Source: a virus
Length of the DNA: 38,058 nucleotides
IMG/VR virus record: IMGVR_UViG_3300035670_000618
Span: 1 to 38,058 of that record
Strand: one strand, 5' to 3'
In this document: positions 21,975 to 29,610 of the stretch, one piece after another
Layout: each line of letters starts with the position of its first letter
Position numbering within the stretch: the first letter of the stretch is position 1
The notes under the pieces: model-generated
Database searches by the model: none
What the model was told of the DNA's origin: nothing
Seen by the model: only the letters and a program-made list of their open reading frames with translations
Program-made: the position numbers and the translations under genes

Positions 21975-22001
21975 TAAAACACCTCTGTTTTTTGCTGTCA
22001 A
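21973..22001 (-). promoter_or_regulatory. Minus-strand sigma70-type promoter
   Basis: TTGACA (22001-21996), 17-base spacer, TTTAAT (21978-21973). It overlaps the last codons of the ribbon-helix-helix gene and points into a gene-poor stretch ending in a terminator. Confidence 0.55.
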
Positions 22002-22387
22002 TGCTTTTTTAGCATTTTTTCTTTCTTCCATAAATTCCATACAAACTGATTTTTCATCAGCCCGGCAATAGATCCCGGAAACTTATGGAAGTGATGATCG
22101 GCCGCGGTATTTCCCGACAATACTGAAACGTCTTTTTCGACGCGTTTCGCGACTGGTTCCGCTTTTATCTCGCCGAGATGACGCATCACCTCGTATTGTA
22201 TCATCTGTTTAAGCGAATAAGTTGTATTCAGCCTGGCCTCGATCGCTTCATTGATCCAGTGCCCGACCGGCCGCGCCGGCTTGTTTGCCGTACAGGCCTC
22301 GATAATTCTTACATACCTCTCCAACGGTATATTAAGGGTAAACTTTTTAATTTTGTCATCGGATGTTGTGTTGTACTCCTTCCCCAC
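21998..22387 (-). CDS. Ribbon-helix-helix (Arc/CopG-like) regulator
   Basis: 129 residues from a GTG at 22387 preceded by GAGGAGG. KKFTLNIPLERYVRIIEACT is the beta strand and first helix of an RHH domain, and RPVGHWINEAIEARLNTTYS the second helix. The C-terminal half is variable and basic. It should bind DNA as a dimer. It has its own near-consensus promoter and is placed between the small lysis-region genes and the lysin, so it probably controls one of these units, perhaps itself. Confidence 0.72.
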   Translation of the reverse strand: MGKEYNTTSDDKIKKFTLNIPLERYVRIIEACTANKPARPVGHWINEAIEARLNTTYSLKQMIQYEVMRHLGEIKAEPVAKRVEKDVSVLSGNTAADHHFHKFPGSIAGLMKNQFVWNLWKKEKMLKKH

Positions 22388-22416
22388 TGTTTTCCTCCTC
22401 TTGCACGGGTTGTCGA

Positions 22417-22445
22417 AATATATACGGGGTTTTGTTGTTTTTCAA
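22417..22445 (-). promoter_or_regulatory. Near-consensus sigma70 promoter for the RHH gene
   Basis: TTGAAA (22445-22440), 17-base spacer and TATATT (22422-22417). Transcription should begin near 22410, giving a leader of about 23 bases that contains the GGAGG site. The rest of the gap 22388-22523 holds nothing else I can identify. Confidence 0.7.
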
Positions 22446-22523
22446 GGGCTCATGTGGGGACTGGAAGTATAACATCCCGTTATTCCGACGTCAAATAAGA
22501 GAAAGTGGCAGGATGGAGAAATT

Positions 22524-22976
22524 TTAAAGTGAGATGAAGTAACGCCAATATTCTTCGATCTTGTCGCGGTTTTCAGAATTTGGAAGTTTTTTGTTGAGCG
22601 CCCACCATGCCGTTGCCAAAACAACGATTCTAATGGCCGCCACGGGCCACAGGGCGGGCTGTATGGAGAGAACTGGCAGCCAGGCGGCTCCTGCCATCAA
22701 CCCGCTGAAGAAAAGGTTGTCATAGCCAAACAGCCAGTCCCAATAGGTCGAAAAAGCGGCCCATGACAGGCCAAATATCATAACGTATGCCCACCATCTA
22801 TCCGGATGCCAGCCAGTCAAAAGAATCGTGGCGATAACGATAATTACCGAACAACCGATATCCCGCCATTTAGTGTCCAGCAGATCCTCATACCATTGGC
22901 CGTTGCGTCCGGCCCCGCCCATGCGGCCGAAGATCCCGGATAACGCGGCAAGGCAAAGCAGTATAATCGCCGTCAC
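22524..22976 (-). CDS. Integral membrane protein
   Basis: 150 residues from a GTG that overlaps the upstream stop (GTGA). About four hydrophobic helices: TAIILLCLAALSGIFG, SVIIVIATILL, WWAYVMIFGLSWAAF, and VAAIRIVVLATAWWAL, with a glycine-rich loop GRMGGAGRNGQW between the first two. In this place a holin-like role is possible but is not shown by any motif. It is the last gene of the tightly coupled series and is followed by the RHH promoter region. Confidence 0.65.
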   Translation of the reverse strand: MTAIILLCLAALSGIFGRMGGAGRNGQWYEDLLDTKWRDIGCSVIIVIATILLTGWHPDRWWAYVMIFGLSWAAFSTYWDWLFGYDNLFFSGLMAGAAWLPVLSIQPALWPVAAIRIVVLATAWWALNKKLPNSENRDKIEEYWRYFISL

Positions 22977-23188
22977 TTGGGCTGCTCCTTTGGCGCGCAA
23001 AACCAGCCTTCAGGCACGTCCATGCGGCCCTGGGCGATATTGCCGTCAGATTCCTTGACCCATATCTTGGCATTGCGCACGGTTTGACGCAGCTGGATCA
23101 TCTTGCCTTCCGGCACGTAGACTGTCCGGGTAAACATTGTGCAGCCGGCCAGCATGAAAGTTACAATTAATGTAAGGATTATGCGCAT
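22973..23188 (-). CDS. Small lipoprotein (possible outer-membrane spanin)
   Basis: 71 residues; the ATG overlaps the preceding stop as TGATG. The signal RIILTLIVTFMLAGC has a perfect lipobox (LAGC). The mature part is short and charged (VYVPEGKMIQLRQTVRNAKI, then WVKESDG). Size, lipobox and place between small membrane genes fit an outer-membrane spanin, but an inner-membrane partner is not obvious. Confidence 0.65.
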   Translation of the reverse strand: MRIILTLIVTFMLAGCTMFTRTVYVPEGKMIQLRQTVRNAKIWVKESDGNIAQGRMDVPEGWFCAPKEQPK

Positions 23189-23340
23189 CACCAGCCTTCT
23201 TTCTTGATGCGATCCTGAAACGCCTTGTCATCATCGTCTTTAACAGCGTCTGAGGTCTTTTTGCCCATAAAAATGTACTGGAAAAGGCGCGTGCCCAGTT
23301 GCACCACGGCATCTCTCAGCCAGCCCCAGGCGTCGTTCAT
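23188..23340 (-). CDS. 50-residue hypothetical protein
   Basis: ATG at 23340 overlaps the upstream stop (ATGA), stop TGA joins the lipoprotein start. An amphipathic N-terminal helix with tryptophans (NDAWGWLRDAVVQLGTRLFQ), then YIFMGKKT and an acidic/basic tail (KDDDDKAFQDRIKKEGW). Perhaps membrane-associated. Function unknown. Confidence 0.6.
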   Translation of the reverse strand: MNDAWGWLRDAVVQLGTRLFQYIFMGKKTSDAVKDDDDKAFQDRIKKEGW

Positions 23341-23558
23341 GCGCCTACCTTATCATTGCCGTACTCCTTGTCCTCAATGGCGCACAAGGTTCTCAGCGTA
23401 TCGATAATCGGCTGGACTGTGGCGTCGTCCCATTTATTGGGTGTGACAGCGACCTTGTCCTCGATTTTGTCCAGGAGGCCATCGACAAGCTCCCTGACTG
23501 TTTCCGGATCGACCTTCTTTAAAAGCTCCCTGAGTAACGCTCCGATTAATGCTTGCAT
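23337..23558 (-). CDS. 73-residue hypothetical protein of the lysis region
   Basis: The ATG at 23558 has GGAGG seven bases upstream, so it is preferred to the longer frame. ALIGALLRELLKKVDPETVR and ELVDGLLDKIEDKVAVTPNK are amphipathic helices; LDKIEDKV...DDATVQPIIDTLR is a pattern I associate with small conserved phage proteins near lysis genes. No function known. Confidence 0.65.
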   Translation of the reverse strand: MQALIGALLRELLKKVDPETVRELVDGLLDKIEDKVAVTPNKWDDATVQPIIDTLRTLCAIEDKEYGNDKVGA

Positions 23559-23568
23559 ACTTCCTCCT

Positions 23569-23682
23569 TTATTGTTCAACTCCGCATTCCAAACAGACCC
23601 GTTTGCCTCTAACTGGTTTAAACGTCTTTGAGCCACACGCCTTGCAGACGCCGTGTTTGAGCTTACCCTTTTTGACTAGCAT
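23569..23682 (-). CDS. 37-residue zinc-ribbon protein
   Basis: ATG at 23682, TAA at 23571-23569, with GGGAAGGGAAG upstream. Two knuckles, CKACG and CLECG, sixteen residues apart form a minimal zinc ribbon on a basic background (KKGKLKHGV, KPVRGKR). It overlaps the upstream gene by 20 bases. It is far shorter than usual gene-calling limits but has a complete motif. Confidence 0.6.
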   Translation of the reverse strand: MLVKKGKLKHGVCKACGSKTFKPVRGKRVCLECGVEQ

Positions 23683-23911
23683 CTTCCCTTCCCGTCGCAA
23701 TTAAATGTCTATGTTCCAGCCGCAGAATCAAATCGGAAATCAGCTTGGGTAATTTGTTTGTTTCGACTTCCGCCAACGCTGTATATCCGGAATTAAATCG
23801 CTCAATGGCGGCCTTCACTATCTCTTTAATATCCCTCGCCGCTGACACGTCTTTCAGGGTCTCATCGTGGCAGTATTGGGCGAGTGAGCATTTAACGCAG
23901 TCTTCGCTCAT
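23663..23911 (-). CDS. 82-residue Cys-containing helical protein
   Basis: The ATG at 23911 overlaps the previous stop (ATGA); a GTG nine bases upstream is possible. A cysteine cluster SEDCVKCSLAQYCHDE is followed by helices (AARDIKEIVKAAIERF, NKLPKLISDLILRLEHRHL). The Cys/His group could bind a metal. Unknown family. Confidence 0.6.
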   Translation of the reverse strand: MSEDCVKCSLAQYCHDETLKDVSAARDIKEIVKAAIERFNSGYTALAEVETNKLPKLISDLILRLEHRHLIATGREDASQKG

Positions 23912-24051
23912 CGTTTGCACTCCGTTTCACCGTTGCAGATATCATGCAGGCACAGGAACCCAGAGCATCCGCAGTACCCGGCATCAATGCACCGCAGGCC
24001 ACAACCGTTCAAGGACAGACAGATCAATATGATAAGCAGTAATGTTTTCAA
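23908..24051 (-). CDS. 47-residue cysteine-rich lipopeptide
   Basis: TTG start at 24051 overlapping the beta-helix gene's TGA. The signal KTLLLIILICLSLNGC has a lipobox-like L-N-G-C, and the short mature part holds six more cysteines (CGLRCIDAGYCGCSGFLC). It resembles disulphide-rich small lipoproteins. It may serve as a very short outer-membrane spanin or be host-derived; no proof for either. Confidence 0.5.
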   Translation of the reverse strand: MKTLLLIILICLSLNGCGLRCIDAGYCGCSGFLCLHDICNGETECKR

Positions 24052-25442
24052 AACGTCACCCCCGTGGCTGTAACTCCGGTTACTGTAAACCCTGTCCCCG
24101 TTGGAGGCGGAGGAGGAGCGTCAAACGTCAATGTTGAATGAGCGTCCTGACCCGTTGCCGCTTTCCACGATGCAAATTGTGAAGTCGTATAAGCCGTTGA
24201 CGGATTGACGACATACGCAAACAAATCCGACGCCATATCTGTAGCGTAATAATTGTTGTAATCAATAACGACCTTGGAGATGTCCTCAGCACGGTAGAAG
24301 CCGATGTATTTCGCTCCCTCGTAATCTGAGCCTAAATCCGCACCACCGTAGAAGTTGTTGTACCGGATGTAGATATTCGACGCCGTGCAATCATCGCCCC
24401 ATGTGTAGAACGCCGCTGAAACGCTCGTATTCCATTTCTGGTCTTGAGCATCGCTCCACCCTTCACCGATATGCGTTGCGGTGTTGTATTCCAGATAAAT
24501 ATTGCTGGCCGTACTGCTTGCTTGCCCCAACGTCCATGTCAACGGGTTCTCGGTGTAATCAAACGTGTTGTTGCGGACATATAGGTTAGATTGAGTAACG
24601 CTTGTCGCAGACGATTCTATTGACACGCCGACCTCGAACGTCTGGGACACCGTATTGTATTCAATATTGACGTTGGAATTGCTATCGTTTAATTCGATAC
24701 CGTTGCCGTACCGAGTGACTCCAAAATCAACGCCCCAGATGCCGTGGTCAATGCCCCCGACATACCGGACGTTATTGCTGAGGATATTGATATGGTTCGC
24801 CCCGTGCATATAGATGCCGTGCATCCCGGCGTAGCGGATATCAAGGTTTTGGACTGTGATATAAGACCCGTCATAGATAATGACACCGTGGGCAGGAAGA
24901 CCAAGATACACCGCCCCCCATTTGGTCACAGGATTGGCGTCAGCGTAAAGTCTTATCTGCCCCGTTCCTGCGGTATTCCACCAGAAATCTCCGTTGGTAT
25001 TCAACCCTCCGGACGTTTGCTCTTTCTTTCCGGTACTGGTTTCCTCACCCAAAATCATTATTCCGCAGTCGTTCCTGTCGGCAAAGTTGGCGTTGGTTAT
25101 TGCCCAGACGTTGCTTCCTAAATCCGTCCAATCGCCAGTTGACGTGGATTTGACAGCGGTAATTATCTTGGGATTCTCCCCTGTCCCGTATGCGCTGATG
25201 ATGGTATCGCCTCCTGACGCGCCTGAGCAGGGAGCCAAATACCCATAGAACGTATCGCCTTTATGGAGCAGATAAGTGTTTCCGGCACTACAGGCTGAGT
25301 TTATCTTTGAAAGCGATGCCCACGCCGTAGCCTCAGACGTTCCAGCCGCACCGTCATTCCCACCTGTCTTGATGTAATACGTCGTCGCCCATGCGGTATG
25401 GGTAATGAGCAGGAATAGAATTGAAAGGATATACTTTTTCAT
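24048..25442 (-). CDS. Sec-exported right-handed beta-helix protein
   Basis: 464 residues. A clear signal peptide (KKYILSILFLLITHTAWA-TTYY) is followed by the YYIKTGGNDGAAGTSEATAW opening of pectate-lyase-like proteins and many parallel beta-helix rungs (HGVIIYDGSYITVQNLDIRY, HINILSNNVRYVGG, SNVNIEYNTVS, NLYVRNNTFDYT, NIYIRYNNFYGG). It may bind or degrade polysaccharide; no catalytic residues are certain. The end (PPPPTGTGFTVTGVTATGVT) is a linker-like tail without an anchor. ATGA overlap upstream. A signal peptide is odd for a virion protein. Confidence 0.78.
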   Translation of the reverse strand: MKKYILSILFLLITHTAWATTYYIKTGGNDGAAGTSEATAWASLSKINSACSAGNTYLLHKGDTFYGYLAPCSGASGGDTIISAYGTGENPKIITAVKSTSTGDWTDLGSNVWAITNANFADRNDCGIMILGEETSTGKKEQTSGGLNTNGDFWWNTAGTGQIRLYADANPVTKWGAVYLGLPAHGVIIYDGSYITVQNLDIRYAGMHGIYMHGANHINILSNNVRYVGGIDHGIWGVDFGVTRYGNGIELNDSNSNVNIEYNTVSQTFEVGVSIESSATSVTQSNLYVRNNTFDYTENPLTWTLGQASSTASNIYLEYNTATHIGEGWSDAQDQKWNTSVSAAFYTWGDDCTASNIYIRYNNFYGGADLGSDYEGAKYIGFYRAEDISKVVIDYNNYYATDMASDLFAYVVNPSTAYTTSQFASWKAATGQDAHSTLTFDAPPPPPTGTGFTVTGVTATGVTF

Positions 25443-25780
25443 TTAAACATCTTTGTTGCAATAAATGTAATAACGCCGACCGCTCCCGTCCACATGGCGA
25501 GCTTAATCTGCACAGACATAATCTCTTTCTTCATGTCTTTACATTCCTGATGGAACTCAAGGGTCATTCCTTCGTGTTCACGCTTCAGGTCTTTAAGGTC
25601 TTGGTCGAGTTGAAGCATCCTTGCGGCGTGGACGGTGCATTGGCGGTCGTCGAGCTTTTTGAGGATAGCATCGAGCTTGTCCCTCATTTCTTTATGATGC
25701 TCAAGGGTTCTGGTCTTGAAATCTTCTAACAGTGCTATTCTCGTTTCGATGGTCTGTTGATGCTGTTGCTGTTCATCCAT
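25439..25780 (-). CDS. Coiled-coil protein with C-terminal membrane helix (XhlA/holin-like)
   Basis: 113 residues. A long charged coiled coil (ETRIALLEDFKTRTLEHHKE, LQLDQDLKDLKREHEG) ends in a single membrane helix (LAMWTGAVGVITFIATKMF). This is the layout of haemolysin XhlA-type and other holin-associated phage proteins. The C-terminal anchor and cytoplasmic coil could assist lysis. The stop overlaps the beta-helix gene start. Confidence 0.62.
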   Translation of the reverse strand: MDEQQQHQQTIETRIALLEDFKTRTLEHHKEMRDKLDAILKKLDDRQCTVHAARMLQLDQDLKDLKREHEGMTLEFHQECKDMKKEIMSVQIKLAMWTGAVGVITFIATKMFK

Positions 25781-25789
25781 AGCTGTCCT

Positions 25790-26878
25790 TTAGTAATGTA
25801 TTTTCATTCCGCCAAATCGTCCGCCACCGAGGACGGAGGAGGTTAATCCTGCTGGTGCTGATGCAACGTATTCATCCGCCCCGATGTCCCATGTGCCTGA
25901 ACGGGTTGTGCCGTCTATATCAGTGGTGAAGGTGCCGGAGAGGTCTGATCCAGCGTTTATTGCAGATGTATCAGATGTTGAAAGATGATAATTATTCCCA
26001 GTTTTATTTATAAAAGTTAGCGCAGACTCAAAAACATTACTTCCTGCTGTAAGTCCGCTAGCAACATCTGTTAAATCAGTAAGATTTGTTGCTTGAGTAT
26101 CTATTGTTCCCTCAACATCTGCTGTATCATCTTGAAAAATATTGTTTTTTATAGTTATTGTTGGGTTTCCACCTATTCTTATGCCTTTTGTAGAATTTAT
26201 AAAAGTATTATTATAAATATTTAATGGATTCGAATCGTAATCTGTGGCTATGCAAACATTTGTTGAACTTGTTCTTTTCCAATTATAAAAAACATTATTA
26301 TAAATAAGGACATTCCAGTCCTTATCACCGACGTATATGCCTGTTTGAGCTCCTGTTCCTGAATCCCATTGAGTTGAGTCTTTTAGAATACAGTTTTTTA
26401 TTGTCGCCAAATTTCCGCTCGTACCTACACCGGTCGCTAAATTGATACCATACCTTGAAGATGAACCACTAGGGTAAGCGTTCTTTTCGAGTCTTAATCC
26501 ATCAATAATTAAATATATTGAATATCCAACAGTGAACCATGCTGCACCGTCAGAGAAATACATCAAATATGTATTGTTTTTCCAAGTTCCGTCATGCCTC
26601 GCATCACCCGTCGTCGCTATCGTCAAGTTATTGGTAGCGTCCGTCGTTATCCCCGAAATTCCCACCGCTGTCGTATCTGCTGACGACCATGTGCCGGAAA
26701 TCGTTATCGTTATCGGACTTGTCGGAGAAGCGCAATCTGTTTCAACTGTGGTAACAACGGTATTCAGCACATTGCTGTCGCACCCTGATGGACATACCGT
26801 ATAGGCGTAATTACACGCCGAATGTGCCAGAGCGCACGACATTGAAAGAATGAGACTACTTAGTAATAATTTCTTCAT
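25790..26878 (-). CDS. Sec-exported beta-helix protein
   Basis: About 362 residues from the ATG at 26878, chosen because the signal peptide KKLLLSSLILSMSCALAHSA starts there; the gene overlaps the previous one by 23 bases. After it comes CNYAYTVCPSGCD and beta-helix rungs (YSIYLIIDGLRLEKN, LATIKNCILKD, NVLIYNNVFYNWK, NPLNIYNNTFINS, PTITIKNNIFQD). The segment INAGSDLSGTFTTDIDGTTR and IGADEYVAS is the typical last rung of beta-helix proteins with a DIGADEY end. It finishes with GGGRFGGMKIHY. Extracellular sugar binding is a fair guess. Local A+T content is high. Confidence 0.75.
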   Translation of the reverse strand: MKKLLLSSLILSMSCALAHSACNYAYTVCPSGCDSNVLNTVVTTVETDCASPTSPITITISGTWSSADTTAVGISGITTDATNNLTIATTGDARHDGTWKNNTYLMYFSDGAAWFTVGYSIYLIIDGLRLEKNAYPSGSSSRYGINLATGVGTSGNLATIKNCILKDSTQWDSGTGAQTGIYVGDKDWNVLIYNNVFYNWKRTSSTNVCIATDYDSNPLNIYNNTFINSTKGIRIGGNPTITIKNNIFQDDTADVEGTIDTQATNLTDLTDVASGLTAGSNVFESALTFINKTGNNYHLSTSDTSAINAGSDLSGTFTTDIDGTTRSGTWDIGADEYVASAPAGLTSSVLGGGRFGGMKIHY

Positions 26879-27488
26879 CAACCAACGCCTTTTCAACGGA
26901 TAAAATTTTTGCAGTAATCTCGGCTTTGTAGGCACTGACATCCTTCTCCGCCACGACAAGAACATCCTTCCCGGTGAACGTTATCGAATCGACTACTGAG
27001 GCGGAAATAGCATATTTCCTGTCCCTGACCTGTTCAGCTTTTTGTCCCGTCACATTGACCACCGTATAATCGCCACTTACTGCGCTATCTGAAATCGAAA
27101 TCGCATGTTCTTCAGCGAACGCAATAACTTCTTCTTTGGTCATATCCTTTTTCTCTTCGACTACTTCACAAGTTTTATCAGCGCAAAACTCTGCTACTTT
27201 TTCTGGCCTAATAAGCCAATCTTCTGTTTGCGTTATCGTCTCCGTAAGCGGTTCAAGCCATACCCGTGCTTCTTCCACGGGAACCTTTGGCAATTTGATA
27301 ATTTGAAATGTCGGAGCTTTACACACCTTGCAAGTTCCTTCCCAATCATGTCCATCAGCTTCGACTTGGATAATATCGCCTTTGCGATTACAGAGCTTAT
27401 CGGCACAGCTGTCTTTAGCCATGATAAGAAGCTCCGCACTCCACGCCGGACTTGCCATCAATAAGAATATTAAAACCAATGCTTTCAT
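26856..27488 (-). CDS. Sec-exported hypothetical protein
   Basis: 210 residues from the ATG at 27488, with GAGGTGAT upstream. Signal peptide KALVLIFLLMASPAWSA. The first mature segment has cysteines (CADKLCNRKGD, CKVCKAPTF, CADKTCEVVEE) that may form disulphides. The second half is made of two alpha/beta repeats (VIAFAEEHAISISDSAVSGD). The family is not known to me. It lies between two other exported proteins, which suggests a joint role outside the cytoplasm. Confidence 0.65.
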   Translation of the reverse strand: MKALVLIFLLMASPAWSAELLIMAKDSCADKLCNRKGDIIQVEADGHDWEGTCKVCKAPTFQIIKLPKVPVEEARVWLEPLTETITQTEDWLIRPEKVAEFCADKTCEVVEEKKDMTKEEVIAFAEEHAISISDSAVSGDYTVVNVTGQKAEQVRDRKYAISASVVDSITFTGKDVLVVAEKDVSAYKAEITAKILSVEKALVDEEIITK

Positions 27489-27489
27489 A

Positions 27490-29610
27490 TCACCTCGCCG
27501 CACAAGTTATCCCCGTTCCGCTTGCATAGCAATAATGCGTTGATGTGTAAATGTAGGTGTCGATTTCAATACTCCCGGCAACATCAAGCGTCCGTGTCGG
27601 AGTAGTTGAGCCAATCCCCACGTTGCCAGCTGATAAGGTATAAATTGCATTATCAACTGTTAATACTTGACTGCGCATCGTTCCTATGACATACAAGGCA
27701 GAAGTAGCAACCGCTGTCCCTATTCCGACATTCCCTGAGAAGTACGAAGGCGACGTCCCGCTTATCTCCAGCCTTGCAGTAGGAGATGAAGTCCCAATCC
27801 CCACATTCGTCTTGCCGTAGATAACACCATCAATCGTTAATCCCTGAGAGTAGACCGAACCATCGACTTCGAGCTTGTAGATTGGAGCGGAGGATCCGAT
27901 GCCGACATTCGCCGAGTTATACGATATCGCCGACCCTGCGGAGCCTGACCATTGGCTCGTTGACGGCCAGCTTGTATTCGTTACTCCTCCAAGCCTAATT
28001 CCTCCTATGGCGACATCTAATGCCGCCGCAGGATTGCTTGTTCCTATTCCGACATTTGTTTTCCCGTAAATCACTCCATCAATGGTTAGCCCCTGACTGT
28101 ATAAAGAACCGTCCACTTCGAGCTTGTATCTTGGGCCAGAGGAACCGACCCCCACATTGCCTGTAAAATGAGGATTAGCCAGCGGAGCATAACTCGCTAA
28201 ATCCGTGTCTAAGGCGTAAATCCCCATGTCGATATCGTTGACCGTCAACGTGATATTAGAAGATAACGCCTTGCTGTTGACCGTCCGTGTTAATGGAACG
28301 TAGGTTGAGGATGCTGTTGCTGATGTCAGATAAGCACCTAAATCCGCAGGCTTAGTTACATTAGCGATATTCGCTCCGTTGCCATAAAGCGTTTGCCCAT
28401 AAATTGAGCCATCGACTTGCAGTTTATAATTCGGGACGGTTGTGCCGATACCGATATTCGTGCCGTTATAAATGAATCCGTCTACACCATCAAGAACTCC
28501 AGCATTATTAAACTGTATCTGTGAGCTTGAACCTCCGGGAGTACCTGAAGATGAACCAGTATTGTCTGCCGCACACGCCCACGCTGACCCGTTCCATTTG
28601 AGCGTTTCGCCGCTGTTACAGGTTTCTATCAGCCCGAATTTGGTTGAGTCGGTAAGAAGTAACCCTCGATTTGCAGTTGCGGTGTAGGTCGTGTTGGTAT
28701 CCGTCGGCGTTCCGCAAGTCAACGTATCACCGACCGCTAAAACATACTGCCCAGCAGAACAGGCTGAAGGATAGCTGTTATGCGTTGTCCATGTGCTGTC
28801 TGATGCAACCGCTGTTAAATATCCCATGCCCGTCCACGGTGTGCCTGTCACATACCCCGCAGACGCATGATTGCCCCATCCATAGGCCGTATTCCAATTC
28901 GCCGAATTGTTTGTTATCGACGTGCCCCATGCCGAGCCGGTGGATAAGGGGATGCCAGCACCTGGGTAAATCATGGCGTCAATCGTGATGTTGCCAGTTA
29001 AAGCCTGCCCGTTGACTGTTCTGGATGTGGGGACGTATCCCGAAAGACTTGCGGTTGTGGCGTAACTTACTAAATCTGTCGGTTTTGTTACGTTGGCGAT
29101 GTTTGTTCCGTTGCCGTAGATCGTGTCGGCGTATAGCGTGCCATCGACTTCTAATTTGTAGCCAGGCGCTGCGGTTCCCACGCCAACGTTGCCGGATGAC
29201 AGCGCATAAAGCACGTTATCAATCGTCAGCGCCTGGCCGTAAATCGAGCCGTCAACTTCCAATTTATACCGCGGCGCGGTTGTGGCGATGCCGACATTAC
29301 CGGTAAAATGCGGTCCCGCCAAGTTGGCTTTCAGGTCTAAAGCGCTTTGCAGGTCTGTCTGGTCCGATAAAGTCCCGGTTATCCCTCCCCACGCTCCGCT
29401 GGCTCCTGCCACAACCATGTCATCGATGCGATCCAAAGCTTTTTGGACAGTGTTGTCTGATTCTTCAAGATTTGTGCCAAAACTTGCGGTATTGACACGG
29501 ACATCCTGCGCCTTCTGTTGATACTGGGCCAGCGCGGAAGAACACAATAAAAAAAAGATAATAAACGCCGCTTTAACTCTTTGCGTAATACGCGACAAAC
29601 TTGTCAACAT
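27490..29610 (-). CDS. Sec-exported fibre-like repeat protein
   Basis: 706 residues. A signal-like start (RVKAAFIIFFLLCSSALA-QYQQ) is followed by about nine copies of a tail-fibre-type unit NVGIGTxxPxYKLEVDGSxY, some with GNGxNIANVTKPxDL between them. Such units trimerise in fibre proteins and are also common in surface proteins of environmental bacteria. The usual C-terminal peptidase/chaperone is absent; the end (YTSTHYCYASGTGITCAAR) has two cysteines. A Sec signal is unexpected for a virion fibre, so it may be displayed on the host or be a fibre whose start is elsewhere. It overlaps the tail completion gene by 38 bases. Confidence 0.72.
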   Translation of the reverse strand: MLTSLSRITQRVKAAFIIFFLLCSSALAQYQQKAQDVRVNTASFGTNLEESDNTVQKALDRIDDMVVAGASGAWGGITGTLSDQTDLQSALDLKANLAGPHFTGNVGIATTAPRYKLEVDGSIYGQALTIDNVLYALSSGNVGVGTAAPGYKLEVDGTLYADTIYGNGTNIANVTKPTDLVSYATTASLSGYVPTSRTVNGQALTGNITIDAMIYPGAGIPLSTGSAWGTSITNNSANWNTAYGWGNHASAGYVTGTPWTGMGYLTAVASDSTWTTHNSYPSACSAGQYVLAVGDTLTCGTPTDTNTTYTATANRGLLLTDSTKFGLIETCNSGETLKWNGSAWACAADNTGSSSGTPGGSSSQIQFNNAGVLDGVDGFIYNGTNIGIGTTVPNYKLQVDGSIYGQTLYGNGANIANVTKPADLGAYLTSATASSTYVPLTRTVNSKALSSNITLTVNDIDMGIYALDTDLASYAPLANPHFTGNVGVGSSGPRYKLEVDGSLYSQGLTIDGVIYGKTNVGIGTSNPAAALDVAIGGIRLGGVTNTSWPSTSQWSGSAGSAISYNSANVGIGSSAPIYKLEVDGSVYSQGLTIDGVIYGKTNVGIGTSSPTARLEISGTSPSYFSGNVGIGTAVATSALYVIGTMRSQVLTVDNAIYTLSAGNVGIGSTTPTRTLDVAGSIEIDTYIYTSTHYCYASGTGITCAAR

